Counted from the stretch's first letter, positions 14,607 to 22,853 are shown. The stretch is DNA of 27,863 nt from Chloroflexota bacterium (GCA_029865285.1 JAOUHE010000004.1:1-27863), one strand, 5' to 3'. Made by a program: numbers and translations. Notes: generated by a model not told the origin, from the letters alone.

Positions 14607-15734
14607 TCAGACGGTGAGTGGCTCGGTGGCGTAGCCCTCGGACTCCTCCTCGTAGCCCCCGCGGTAATCGGATGCGTCCGGCCTTGCGATCTGCGAGTGG
14701 GACACGATGCGCTCGCGGAGCAGGCCGCGGAAGTCCTCGAGCGAGGTCCAGCCACGTTCCGCGTTCCGTTCGAGGAACGCGGTCATGCCATCGGTGAGCG
14801 CGCGGATGACGTTCGGGCCGATGGCATGGTCGAGCATGGCGGCGGTGGCCACCTGGACCGTCCCGCAGCCGAGCATGAAGTAGCTGAGCGCCTGGTCGAA
14901 GCTCGCGATTCCGCCGACGCCGGAGAACTCGCGGTCAGGGAACGACTGCGTCAGCTGCGCCATCTTGGCCAGCGACAGCGGCAGGATGGCCGGACCACCC
15001 ATGCCGCCGGACGCGACGAAGCCGTTCACGTTGACCTCGAACTCGGCCGTGGAAGGATCGACGAGTGGCAGCGAGGGGAAGGTATTCGACGACGAGATGG
15101 CGTCCGCCCCGCCCAGGAACGTGGCGCCCGCCTCCTCGGAGATATCGGCGCTGGCCGGCGTCAGCTTGACCCAGACCGGGATGCGGGCCACCTCCTTGAC
15201 CGCTTGCGTGGAGATGGAGCACAGGACCTTGTCCTTTCCGATGTTCGAGCCCATGTCGACGCGGTCCATGTGCGGGCACGAGAAGTTGAGCTCGACGGCA
15301 TCCACCCCGGCGTCCTGCACCGCACGGGTCAGGACCTGCCAGTTCTCGAGCTCCTTGTCGCTGCCCGACCCGGCCATGATCGAGGCCACCAGCACCCTGT
15401 CGGGAAACGCCTTCTTGACCGCCTCCAGGCGCGGTATCCACCAGTCGAGCGGCTTGTCGGAGATCAGCTCCCAGTTCCACGACGCCATCAGCGTCGAGTC
15501 CGGACGCTTCGCCATGGACAGCCGACTGCCGCCGTTGTCCACGCGCAGGAACTTCGTCTTCGGACCGCGCACGTTGGCGACCGGGTGCAGGCCGATCGTC
15601 TTGGTGACGACGCCCCCCCAGCCGGCCTCATAGGCCCGCAGGATGTTCGCATCCGACTCGGTCGGCGGGGCTGAGGCGAGCAGGAACGGGTTCTCGAAGC
15701 GGATTCCGGTGAAGACGGTCGACAGATCGGCCAC
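14607..15734 (-). CDS. PreA-like dihydropyrimidine/dihydroorotate dehydrogenase-family flavoprotein
   Basis: A 375-residue FMN TIM-barrel of the dihydroorotate dehydrogenase superfamily, closest by eye to PreA, the catalytic subunit of NAD-dependent dihydropyrimidine dehydrogenase. Matching stretches are DLSTVFTGIRFENPFLLASA, EAGWGGVVTKTIGLHPVANV, VELNFSCPHMDRVDMGSNIG, PVWVKLTP and the phosphate-binding FSGVGGIASF. PreA normally ends in a ferredoxin-like domain with two 4Fe-4S clusters; this protein ends without any Cys cluster and no PreT gene is beside it, so the electron partner is unknown. GTG 15734 has GAGGGA seven bases ahead and was preferred over GTG 15761. Uracil/thymine breakdown is likely but not certain. 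Confidence 0.75.
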   Translation of the reverse strand: MADLSTVFTGIRFENPFLLASAPPTESDANILRAYEAGWGGVVTKTIGLHPVANVRGPKTKFLRVDNGGSRLSMAKRPDSTLMASWNWELISDKPLDWWIPRLEAVKKAFPDRVLVASIMAGSGSDKELENWQVLTRAVQDAGVDAVELNFSCPHMDRVDMGSNIGKDKVLCSISTQAVKEVARIPVWVKLTPASADISEEAGATFLGGADAISSSNTFPSLPLVDPSTAEFEVNVNGFVASGGMGGPAILPLSLAKMAQLTQSFPDREFSGVGGIASFDQALSYFMLGCGTVQVATAAMLDHAIGPNVIRALTDGMTAFLERNAERGWTSLEDFRGLLRERIVSHSQIARPDASDYRGGYEEESEGYATEPLTV

Positions 15735-15856
15735 GTCGCGGTCCCTCGATACAGAGGCCACATCCTCGGCCGGGTCGCACGGGTGGACTAGGGCCAGTAG
15801 TCACAAAAACCACCGTGTGCCATCTGCCACCCCGAGCCGGTGCAGAAGCACCAACG

Positions 15857-15862
15857 TATAGT
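15857..15862 (+). promoter_or_regulatory. Candidate -10 for the cyclase-like gene
   Basis: TATAGT, 37 bases upstream of ATG 15899, in a gap that is otherwise featureless. No -35 hexamer is evident at 17-18 bases. Confidence 0.4.
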
Positions 15863-15898
15863 GATGATCGTCTCAATCTTCCGTTCCTGCGGGGAAGA

Positions 15899-17074
15899 AT
15901 GCTCGCCGCCGCGCAACCGACCTGCTTCCTGATCGCCGATATTTCGGGCTACACCGGCTACCTCGCCGACGTCGAGCTGGACCACGCCCAGGACATCCTC
16001 GCCGACCTCATCGGCGCCGTCGTCTCGGCGCTCCGTCCCAACTTCCGGCTCGCCAAGCTCGAGGGCGATGCCGCCTTCACGTACATGACCACCGATAAGG
16101 TCGACGGGTCGATGCTCCTCGACACGATCGAGCGCTGCTACTTCGGGTTCCGGCGTCGCCGCCGCGATGTTCGCCAGGCGACCTCCTGCGAGTGCAACGC
16201 GTGCAGCCGCATCCCGGATCTCGACCTGAAGTTCGTCGTCCATCACGGGCCTGCCATCCTCCAGAAGGTGGCTGGGCGGCAGGAGCTGCTCGGGACCGAC
16301 GTGGTCGTCGTGCATCGGCTCCTGAAGAACGAGGTCGTCGAGAAGCTCGGCCTCACCGCCTACGCCCTGATCACGCAGCAGTGCATCGATGCCACCGATA
16401 TCGACCCGGCCGAACTGGGGATGCAGGCGCACACCGAGACCTACGATCGGATCGGCGACGTCCCCGCGTGGACGCACGACCTCGAGCGTCGGTGGCAGGA
16501 GGAAGAGGCTCGCGAGCGCGTATTCGTCACCCCAGAGGCCTCAATCGCGACCATCTCGATACCGACGACGGTGCCGCCGCAGGTTGCCTGGGAATTCCTG
16601 ACCAAGCCCGGCCAGCGGATGACCTGGCAGCCCTGGGTGACCGAGGTCGCCATCAAGGGGGCTCCCGGTGGCCGGAGGGGACTGGGCTCAGAGAACCACT
16701 GCAGGCACGGCAAGGACGCCGTCGTCGAGGAGATTCTCGATTGGCGACCGTATGACTACGTCACGGACCGGACGATCCTCGATACCCCGGCAGGGGTGCT
16801 GAAGCTGCTCCACACCATCGAGCTGGAGCCCACCTCGACGGGCACGATCATCCACTACCGATTTGCGCCAAACGCCAAGGGGGACAAGGCGCTCGCCACG
16901 GAGGCTGGAGACGCGTACGAGGCGGCATTCCGCTCGACCGTCCCCACCCTCATCGCTCAATTGGAGGCTGAGCTCGCGACGCGTCAGGCGGACCGCGCTC
17001 CAGAGCCCGAGTTGACCCAGCCCAAGGCGGGCGGCCCGCTGGCAGGAATTCAGCCGCTGCTGAACGTCGACTGA
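15899..17074 (+). CDS. Cyclase-like (DUF2652-type) domain fused to an SRPBCC domain
   Basis: The first 200 residues of this 391-residue protein resemble class III nucleotide cyclases of the DUF2652 type. FLIADISGYTGYL carries the first metal Asp (Asp14), KLEGDAAFTY the second (Asp57), followed by CECNACS (Cys97, 99, 102) and LDLKFVVHHGP. From about residue 205, IPTTVPPQVAWEFLTKPGQR starts an SRPBCC/START-like ligand-binding domain running to about 355, and a Pro-rich tail follows. This suggests a small-molecule binding module tied to a cyclase fold, but whether a cyclic nucleotide is made is unknown. ATG 15899 has GGGGAAGA just ahead. The protein appears cytoplasmic, with no signal peptide or membrane segment. 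Confidence 0.75.
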   Translation: MLAAAQPTCFLIADISGYTGYLADVELDHAQDILADLIGAVVSALRPNFRLAKLEGDAAFTYMTTDKVDGSMLLDTIERCYFGFRRRRRDVRQATSCECNACSRIPDLDLKFVVHHGPAILQKVAGRQELLGTDVVVVHRLLKNEVVEKLGLTAYALITQQCIDATDIDPAELGMQAHTETYDRIGDVPAWTHDLERRWQEEEARERVFVTPEASIATISIPTTVPPQVAWEFLTKPGQRMTWQPWVTEVAIKGAPGGRRGLGSENHCRHGKDAVVEEILDWRPYDYVTDRTILDTPAGVLKLLHTIELEPTSTGTIIHYRFAPNAKGDKALATEAGDAYEAAFRSTVPTLIAQLEAELATRQADRAPEPELTQPKAGGPLAGIQPLLNVD

Positions 17075-17230
17075 GCGGCGGGACCCACCATGATCGCTGC
17101 ACGGAGGACGCGCTCCGAGGCGAATACCTGTGCGATGGGTCGGCATAGGGAGTCGCACCCGGGCCCGCGCATGGGTTCATTGCAGGCTTCCTTTGCCCAC
17201 TCCGCCACTTACATGGTCTTGTGGGAGCGC

Positions 17231-17260
17231 GGGGAGCTCCCCAGGCGGATGAATATCCGC
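17231..17260 (+). repeat. Two adjacent inverted repeats in the gap after the cyclase-like gene
   Basis: GGGGAGCTCCCC (17231-17242) is a perfect 12-bp palindrome. GCGGAT-GAAT-ATCCGC (17245-17260) is a 6-bp hairpin with a four-base loop. They lie in the 227 bases without a confident gene (17075-17301) and could end the cyclase transcript or mark the edge of the low-GC islet. Confidence 0.6.
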
Positions 17261-17301
17261 ATCCGACGCCGTCTCCGTCTTCGCCGAGACCCATTCGCCG
17301 G

Positions 17302-17838
17302 ATGAAAGCCATCATCGCGTGGACGAATCCAGCGGTGTGCGGCAACGTTAGCGGATCCCCATCTAGCCTCGAAGGCACAACGTTGTGCAAGACCTCATCG
17401 TGCCCTGGTTGGGTGCAAACCGGCTGGGTCCGGTTCTCGTCTTGGTCCGAGCCGAAGATGTACTGCGAATTTGTCGACTCGGGTGGGGCGGGAGTTAAGT
17501 ACTTCTTCCCGCTCATGCATGTGACACATACATTCCAGATGGCTTACGACTCGTTCGACCTTGTCTGGGACTGCTTCCTCGATGGTGCGGGCAAGGCATC
17601 GCGAGGCGGGTTGGGCTTTGCGGCTGGGGATTATCTCAATGTCCAGGGGGAGGTGAACTCGACCCACAGCCAGATCGGCCTTGTTGCGCCAAGCAAGCTG
17701 CTTTTCAATAGCATGCGCTATCGAAACACTTCGGGTTCGTGGGTCGTGTTCAACCCGAATTCGGCCTACGTGGAAAGCCCCTACGGGTATGACCGACCGG
17801 CCTCTGACCAGTTCAGGAACTGGACCAATGCGCACTAA
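17302..17838 (+). CDS. Unrecognised protein with secreted-type composition, probably 5'-truncated
   Basis: From ATG 17302 the product has 178 residues with many Trp, Tyr, Ser and Cys, beta-rich in character (CPGWVQTGWVRFSSW, YFFPLMHVTHTFQMAYDSF, LLFNSMRYRNTSGSWVVFN). This resembles the C-terminal parts of secreted actinobacterial/Chloroflexi proteins with a GWxQxGW pattern, but those carry signal peptides and none is visible here, nor in the in-frame extension to GTG 17221. In another frame the upstream DNA ends in DPFAG exactly where this ATG begins, so a frameshift is possible. The base composition is far lower in GC than the neighbours. No function can be assigned. The end overlaps the next gene by 11 bases. 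Confidence 0.5.
   Translation: MKAIIAWTNPAVCGNVSGSPSSLEGTTLCKTSSCPGWVQTGWVRFSSWSEPKMYCEFVDSGGAGVKYFFPLMHVTHTFQMAYDSFDLVWDCFLDGAGKASRGGLGFAAGDYLNVQGEVNSTHSQIGLVAPSKLLFNSMRYRNTSGSWVVFNPNSAYVESPYGYDRPASDQFRNWTNAH
17808..17823 (+). promoter_or_regulatory. Inverted repeat over the ribosome binding site of the next gene
   Basis: CCAGTTC-AG-GAACTGG is a 7-bp inverted repeat that contains AGGA, the only Shine-Dalgarno-like bases before ATG 17828. If it folds, it would couple expression of the second islet gene to translation of the first. Confidence 0.35.
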
Positions 17839-18280
17839 GGTTCTCATTACCATCGCTGCCGTCGGCCTATTCGTTGTCTTTGTGCCCGGTGTCCTGCCAC
17901 CGATCCAACACGGCGCGGTCGCTGCCGAACTCCGTAACGACCCGGCGCTCTCGGGGCTCGACCTGTCGCCGGCAGATCCCGAAGGCAAGATAAGCCGCGA
18001 CGCGGCCCTTGAGGTCGTTAGTCGCGAATTTGGCGACATGTTCGACGTTTCGCAGGCCGACGCCTACCTTGTCACCGTGACCGATCCAGCGACCATGCGG
18101 GGCGCTACTCCCATCGACACTCGGGCTCTCTGGCTGATCCGATTCACGAACTTGGCGATTCCCGCCCCCGCCCCAATCACGGCGGATGGCTCGTCCGCTC
18201 TCGCAAGACCCTACGCAACCGGATACGTCTACGTTGACGCCGTCACCGGGGAGTGGTTGCTGACCCGACTGGAGAACTGA
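17828..18280 (+). CDS. Small exported protein, PepSY-like C terminus
   Basis: A 150-residue product starting with a short basic head and a hydrophobic helix (VLITIAAVGLFVVFVPGVLP), a probable signal peptide or anchor. The remainder has ISRDAALEVVSREFGDMF, a pattern like the helix of PepSY domains, and ends in TGYVYVDAVTGEWLLTRLEN, which also recalls PepSY (strand, then D-x-x-TGE). The family call is weak. It overlaps the preceding gene and shares its low-GC composition, so the two look like one transferred unit. It may be a partner or inhibitor of the preceding protein; this is speculation from position. Confidence 0.55.
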   Translation: MRTKVLITIAAVGLFVVFVPGVLPPIQHGAVAAELRNDPALSGLDLSPADPEGKISRDAALEVVSREFGDMFDVSQADAYLVTVTDPATMRGATPIDTRALWLIRFTNLAIPAPAPITADGSSALARPYATGYVYVDAVTGEWLLTRLEN

Positions 18281-18555
18281 CCGACGAGGCCAACGGATAT
18301 GGGCCACGACGCTCAGGCGGAAGCAGCGGACGGGCCGCGGCATGGACCTGTCCTGCAGTCTCGAACGGCACGGCCGGCCGGACCAACGTCCGACGGAAAC
18401 GCGGCGCGCGCCAATTCCAACGGGTGCCGGTTGGGTGCGCAGGATGTTCAGCACCAGGCAGACGCCTAACGCCCGGCGGTGCGGGAGGGACCGTCAAGGT
18501 GCTCAGGCGCCCCGTTCCGCACCGGCCCGCCCAATCGACGGGCTGGATGAGGAAC
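18281..18555. other. Gap without a confident gene between the islet and the tRNA
   Basis: No supported ORF or RNA was found in these 275 bases. GC content returns to the level of the surrounding chromosome. I looked for a copy of the tRNA 3' end that would mark an integration site and found none. Confidence 0.5.
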
Positions 18556-18631
18556 TGGAGCGGGAGACGGGGATCGAACCCGCGACATTCTGCTTGGGAA
18601 GCAGATACTCTGCCAACTGAGTTACTCCCGC
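18556..18631 (-). tRNA. tRNA-Gly, anticodon CCC
   Basis: A complete cloverleaf on the minus strand: acceptor GCGGGAG/CTCCCGC, D arm ACTC...GAGT, anticodon stem TCTGC/GCAGA with loop TTCCCAA (anticodon CCC), T arm GCGGG-TTCGATC-CCCGT. The discriminator base is T, as expected for glycine, and the 3' CCA is encoded (18558-18556). The gene is 76 bases long including CCA. Confidence 0.95.
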
Positions 18632-18646
18632 TCGCAAAGCAGCCGC

Positions 18647-18676
18647 ATTCTAGCGCGGGAACTCCATCGGTCTCAA
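18647..18676 (-). promoter_or_regulatory. Promoter of tRNA-Gly
   Basis: TTGAGA (18676-18671), an 18-base spacer and TAGAAT (18652-18647) on the minus strand. Transcription would start about 9 bases before the mature tRNA 5' end. It is one of the best promoter matches in the window. Confidence 0.65.
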
Positions 18677-18704
18677 CGGTCGAACCTTTGCGATGAGGCC
18701 TGCG

Positions 18705-18710
18705 TACCCT
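18705..18710 (+). promoter_or_regulatory. -10 element of a leaderless peptidase message
   Basis: TACCCT ends seven bases before ATG 18718 with no ribosome binding site between, so the message should begin at the start codon. Confidence 0.45.
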
Positions 18711-18717
18711 TGGCAGG

Positions 18718-20169
18718 ATGCGTTCTCGGCGGTTGACCCCAGCGTTTGGCCTGACGATGGCCTTCGCCCTCGTCCTGGCAGCCTGCGCAGGTCCGACCGA
18801 CACCCCGAGTGGCTCACCGACCCACTCGATCGACGCCCCGCAGGCAATCGCCGGGACCGATATTCGACCCCACCTCGAAGCGCTGATGGAGATTGCCACC
18901 GACAACGGCGGCCTCCGCACGGCCGGCACCGCCGGGTACGACGCATCGGTTCAGTACGTGGCCGAGCAGCTTCGTGAGATGGGGTACTCGGTCGAGACGC
19001 CCGAATTCCAGATGGCCACGTACCTGGAGTTGCCCGGCGGCACGTTGGCCGTGGACGGCGGGCCGACCTTCGAGACCGGCAACGACTTCAAGGCGATGAT
19101 CTATTCCGCGTCGGGCGACCTCTCAGGCGCGGTCACGCCCGTGGGATTCGACGACGGGCAGGACAGCGGGTGTGACGCCGCAGACTTCGACGGATTCGTC
19201 GCGGGCACGATTGCCTTCGCTCCTCCCGGGCAGTGCTTCCGGCGCCAGGTTGTGCTGAACGCGGTGGCCGCTGGCGCGGTTGCCTTGGTGGTGAGTTACC
19301 CGCAGTACGCCAAGGGTGAGCCCCGACGCCCGACCCTACTCTCACCCGACGGGATCGATATACCGGTCCTCTCCGCCACCGGGGAAGTGGGGGAGGCCCT
19401 CCAGGCCGCCGCCGAGGACGGGTCGCAGGTGCACATCACCGTCACGACCGAGATCGGCAGCGCGATGGTGCACAACGTGATCGCCGAGTCGCACGGCATC
19501 GCAGACCGGGTCGTGATGCTCGGCGGCCACCTCGACGGCGTGCACGACGGGCCTGGGATCAACGACAACGGCTCTGGTCCGGCAGCCCTGCTCGAGGTGG
19601 CGCGACTGCTGGCCGAGGAAAGCCCCCGGGCACGTGTTCGGTTCGCCTTCTGGGGCGGGGAGGAGTTCGGACTGCTCGGATCGCGCGCCTACGTAGACGG
19701 ACTCGATGCCGACGGCCGGGCCGAGATCGGCGCCTACCTCAACTTCGACATGCTCGGTTCAGCCAATTACGTGCCGATCGTCTACGACGAGCCGGGCGCC
19801 GCGGCCGGGTCGGCGGAGATCGCCGACTTCCTGGTCGCCTACCTCGAGTCGGTCGGGATCAGCCCGGAGCGGATGGACCTCGGTGGCGGATCGGACCACT
19901 ACTTCTTCAGCCAGTCACGCATCCCCACCGGCGGCCTGTTCAGCGGCGCAACCGAACTCAAGACCGATGCGCAGGCCGAGGCCTACGGCGGCACGGCTGG
20001 CGAGGCGATGGACGCCTGCTATCACCTCGTCTGTGACACGGTCGAACGAGTGAACCTCGATCTCGTCGCAACATTCGCCAACGCCGCCCTGGCGGTGACG
20101 GTCGCGATTGCAGGCGGCGAGCTGGAGCTGCCCCAGCGGGGACGCGCGGGCGCAGCTAGAGCGCGGTGA
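18718..20169 (+). CDS. M28-family zinc peptidase lipoprotein with PA domain
   Basis: A 483-residue exported aminopeptidase-like enzyme. The signal peptide ends in lipobox LAAC, so it is probably anchored outside the cell. A protease-associated (PA) insert occupies about residues 120-235. The M28 catalytic core follows: GGHLDGVHDGPGINDNGSG (zinc His and bridging Asp), FWGGEEFGLLGSRAY (catalytic and zinc Glu), YLNFDMLGS (zinc Asp) and LGGGSDHYFFSQ (zinc His). All five metal ligands and the general base are present, so it should be active on peptides or small substrates. ATG 18718 follows a -10 by seven bases. The 3' end overlaps the convergent acyl-CoA synthetase fusion gene by 14 bases. Confidence 0.9.
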   Translation: MRSRRLTPAFGLTMAFALVLAACAGPTDTPSGSPTHSIDAPQAIAGTDIRPHLEALMEIATDNGGLRTAGTAGYDASVQYVAEQLREMGYSVETPEFQMATYLELPGGTLAVDGGPTFETGNDFKAMIYSASGDLSGAVTPVGFDDGQDSGCDAADFDGFVAGTIAFAPPGQCFRRQVVLNAVAAGAVALVVSYPQYAKGEPRRPTLLSPDGIDIPVLSATGEVGEALQAAAEDGSQVHITVTTEIGSAMVHNVIAESHGIADRVVMLGGHLDGVHDGPGINDNGSGPAALLEVARLLAEESPRARVRFAFWGGEEFGLLGSRAYVDGLDADGRAEIGAYLNFDMLGSANYVPIVYDEPGAAAGSAEIADFLVAYLESVGISPERMDLGGGSDHYFFSQSRIPTGGLFSGATELKTDAQAEAYGGTAGEAMDACYHLVCDTVERVNLDLVATFANAALAVTVAIAGGELELPQRGRAGAARAR

Positions 20170-22771
20170 CTGCGGCCTCCAGTCGGGCGGTGGCGGCGGC
20201 GTGGTCGGCATCCCAGGCGAAGTGGATCGGGTCACCGAAGATCAGCTCCACCTCACCGCGCCAGGAGCGCGGAGCGTCCGGTGGCGCGCCGGAGTCGAGG
20301 CGCGAGTATCGGTGCACCCTGAGGCGCATCGGGACGACCGGCGTGGAGCCCTCGACGGCGATCAGGCCTGTCCCCGACTTGAAGGGCTGCAACGGGCCAC
20401 CCACGGTCAGCTTGCCCTCCGGGAAGATGAGGATCGAAAAGCCGCGGTCGAGTCGCGCGCCGAGCAGTTCGAGGGAGCGCCGGATCGCCCCTTCGCGCGC
20501 AAGTGGGAAGGCGTTGCCGATCAGTGCTGAGCCGAAGCCGCGAATCGGGTTGCCGAAGATGTCGTCGGCGGCCGCGGCCGTCGACAGGCGCCAGCGCAGC
20601 GCGATGGGGAACCGGGTGAGGATGAGGCCCACGTCGTTGTGCAGGTGATGGTTCGGGGTGAACAGGGCCGGCCCACGGAGATCGTGGAGCCGCTCGAGCC
20701 CGGTCACCTTCACGCGGTACATGACGAAGTAGGCAGGGATCATCAACAGGGTCTGAATCGCGATGCCGGCCGCACGCGCGAGCGGGCTGAGCGGCCAGCC
20801 GAAGATTCCGGTCTCGGGCTTCACGTCGCGCGCGGCCTCGACCAGCGCGGTCAGTTGCTCGACCGTCGTCTCGGGGTCCAGGTCGGCGTCATCGACGTAG
20901 ACGCCCATCTCCTCCTCGATCACGCCGAGCAGCTCGACCCGCGCCAGCGAGTCCATGTTCAGGTCACTCGAGAGGGACGACCCCGGTTGGACCGATGAGA
21001 TCGGCAGGCCGGCCACCGATGCCACCAGCACCGCTACACCCGAAGCTACACCCGAAGCGCCTGCCTGCGGCACGGCCGTGACCGACTCGTCACCATCCGC
21101 CGGGCCGGTGCCTTTCTCGAGTTCGACGAGCCGCTCGATCACGAGGCGCTTCTTGACCTTGAGGGTGGGCGTGCGCGGGAAGTCCTCATCGGGCCAGATC
21201 GTCACGCCGCGGATCTGCTGGTGGGCGCCGAGCAGCGCATTGGCATCGCGGACCACCGCATCGACCCCAGCGGGATCGTCGGTGAGCAGGACCGCGTGGA
21301 CGCGCAGTTCGCCGCGCGGCGGCGTATAGCCGACCACGGTGGCGTCGCGCAGCCGCTCGTCCCGCGCCAGCACCGCCTCGATGTCCTCCGGGTACACCTT
21401 CGTCCCGTCGGGCATGGCGAGCATGTCCTTCTTCCGGCCGCGCAGGGTCAGGAACCCGTCGTCGAGCTGGCCGATATCGCCGGAGTGGTAGAAGCCCTCG
21501 GCGTCGATGGCTGCAGCGGTCGCATCGGCGTCCTCCCAGTAGCCGGCGAAGACGCTCTCCCCGCGGACAAGCACCTCGCCGTCCTCGGCGATGCGAATCT
21601 CGACCCCCGGCACCGCCTCGCCGACCGTGCCGATCCGGTTGCGCGATGGACGCGTGAAGCTGACGGCCGGCGAGAGCTCAGTCGCTCCGTAGCCCTGCAG
21701 CACGTCGAATCCCATGTTCGTCCAGCGATTGGCGAGGTCATCCTCGAGTGCGGCCGCTCCGACGGCCACCGTACGGAACCGGCCCCCGAACCCGGAGATG
21801 ACCGGCCGGAAGAGGAGCCGCTTCAGCGGGCGAGGCAAGTACCGTGCGACGCGGTGCAGCCTCTCGAACGAGGCGCGCTTGCCGCCCGCATCGACCTTTC
21901 GCTGGATCGCCGAGTCGAGCAGCTTCAGGCCGGCCGGCACGATCAGCAGCATCGTCACCCGGAAGTCGCGGAAAGTGCGCATCAGGACGGCCGGCTGGCG
22001 GCTCACCGGGTAGACGATCGAGGCGCCGGCCAGGAATGGTGCGGTCAGCCCGCAGGTCTGCTCGAACATGTGCGACAGCGGCAGGATCGAGAGGAGCCGC
22101 TCGTCGCGCTTGAAGGGGAAGACGGCGCGCAGTGCGGTGGCGTTGGCCATCAGGTTGCCGTGGGTCAGCATCGCGCCCTTCGGCTCGCCGGTTGTTCCGG
22201 AGGTGAAGACGACCTCCACCAGATCGCCCGCCGAGATCTGCGGGGTCGGGAGCGGCTCGGCGTCTCGAGCGCGGTCCGGCAGCGACTCGATCAGCACGAC
22301 CGGCAACCCGAGTGCCTCGGCCAGGGGTGCGGTCTGTGCCGAGGCGAGCACCAGCTTCGCCCCGGTGCGCTGCGCGATCTTCGCGACGAAGTCCGGCTGG
22401 CTGCGCACGTCGACCGGCACCAGCACGATTCCGGCGAAGAGTGCCCCGAAGAAGCCGATCGACCATTCAGGCCGGTTCACGCCCCAGATCAGCACCCGAT
22501 CCCCGCGCTCCAGGCCCATCTCGGTGAGCACCCGGGCGACGCGCGGTGCCAGGTCTCCGAGGTCGCGGTAGCTCCAGACCCGCGTGCGGAAGCCGGGCCG
22601 GATCAGCAGGGCGGGTCGATCCCCGTAGCGTTTCGCACCGTCCCGGAGGAGGTCGATGAGCGTGGGTCCGCTCGCCGCGCGGCGCTCGTTTGGGACCGTC
22701 GCGGGCGCGTCCTGCCTCATCGTCGGTTCAGCTGTCGATTCGGTCCGCGCACCGGGGGCGATGGCCGCCAT
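20156..22771 (-). CDS. Acyl-CoA synthetase / acyl carrier protein / PlsC acyltransferase fusion
   Basis: A three-part 871-residue lipid enzyme. Residues 35-555 are a fatty acyl-AMP/CoA ligase: FTSGTTGEPKGAML (189-202), QGYGATELSP (359-368), YHSGDIG (428-434) and a C-terminal TLKVKKR with the probable catalytic Lys. Residues 575-650 are a carrier domain with the phosphopantetheine Ser608 in LNMDSLARVEL. A membrane-associated helix (about 661-687) leads to a PlsC domain with NHHLHND (HX4D, His708/Asp713) and FPEG (783-786). It probably activates a fatty acid, holds it on its own carrier and transfers it to a lysolipid or other acceptor. AGGAGG lies six bases before ATG 22771. A 12-bp direct repeat at 21033-21056 encodes GVAS-type residues in the linker. 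Confidence 0.93.
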   Translation of the reverse strand: MAAIAPGARTESTAEPTMRQDAPATVPNERRAASGPTLIDLLRDGAKRYGDRPALLIRPGFRTRVWSYRDLGDLAPRVARVLTEMGLERGDRVLIWGVNRPEWSIGFFGALFAGIVLVPVDVRSQPDFVAKIAQRTGAKLVLASAQTAPLAEALGLPVVLIESLPDRARDAEPLPTPQISAGDLVEVVFTSGTTGEPKGAMLTHGNLMANATALRAVFPFKRDERLLSILPLSHMFEQTCGLTAPFLAGASIVYPVSRQPAVLMRTFRDFRVTMLLIVPAGLKLLDSAIQRKVDAGGKRASFERLHRVARYLPRPLKRLLFRPVISGFGGRFRTVAVGAAALEDDLANRWTNMGFDVLQGYGATELSPAVSFTRPSRNRIGTVGEAVPGVEIRIAEDGEVLVRGESVFAGYWEDADATAAAIDAEGFYHSGDIGQLDDGFLTLRGRKKDMLAMPDGTKVYPEDIEAVLARDERLRDATVVGYTPPRGELRVHAVLLTDDPAGVDAVVRDANALLGAHQQIRGVTIWPDEDFPRTPTLKVKKRLVIERLVELEKGTGPADGDESVTAVPQAGASGVASGVAVLVASVAGLPISSVQPGSSLSSDLNMDSLARVELLGVIEEEMGVYVDDADLDPETTVEQLTALVEAARDVKPETGIFGWPLSPLARAAGIAIQTLLMIPAYFVMYRVKVTGLERLHDLRGPALFTPNHHLHNDVGLILTRFPIALRWRLSTAAAADDIFGNPIRGFGSALIGNAFPLAREGAIRRSLELLGARLDRGFSILIFPEGKLTVGGPLQPFKSGTGLIAVEGSTPVVPMRLRVHRYSRLDSGAPPDAPRSWRGEVELIFGDPIHFAWDADHAAATARLEAAVTAL

Positions 22772-22793
22772 GGGATCCCTCCTCGAGACGGGT

Positions 22794-22822
22794 ACGGTAC
22801 GCCCGCGACGAGCCGGTGACTA
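22794..22822 (-). promoter_or_regulatory. Candidate promoter of the acyl-CoA synthetase fusion
   Basis: TAGTCA (22822-22817), a 17-base spacer and TACCGT (22799-22794) on the minus strand. The start would lie a few bases ahead of the strong ribosome binding site. Confidence 0.45.
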
Positions 22823-22853
22823 GGGGGTCGGCGCGGGGTGCGCGCCGGAGAGG

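Noticed and set aside
18281..18631. Integration site (att repeat) at the tRNA-Gly gene
   Set aside because: No copy of the tRNA 3' end and no integrase gene were found near the low-GC islet. The tRNA proximity is noted but integration there is not supported.
18243..18929. Minus-strand open frame covering the tRNA
   Set aside because: It reads through a perfect tRNA-Gly gene and the start of the M28 peptidase gene, so it is a chance frame.
21221..22819. Plus-strand open frame of 532 codons
   Set aside because: It is the antisense shadow of the acyl-CoA synthetase part of the fusion gene.
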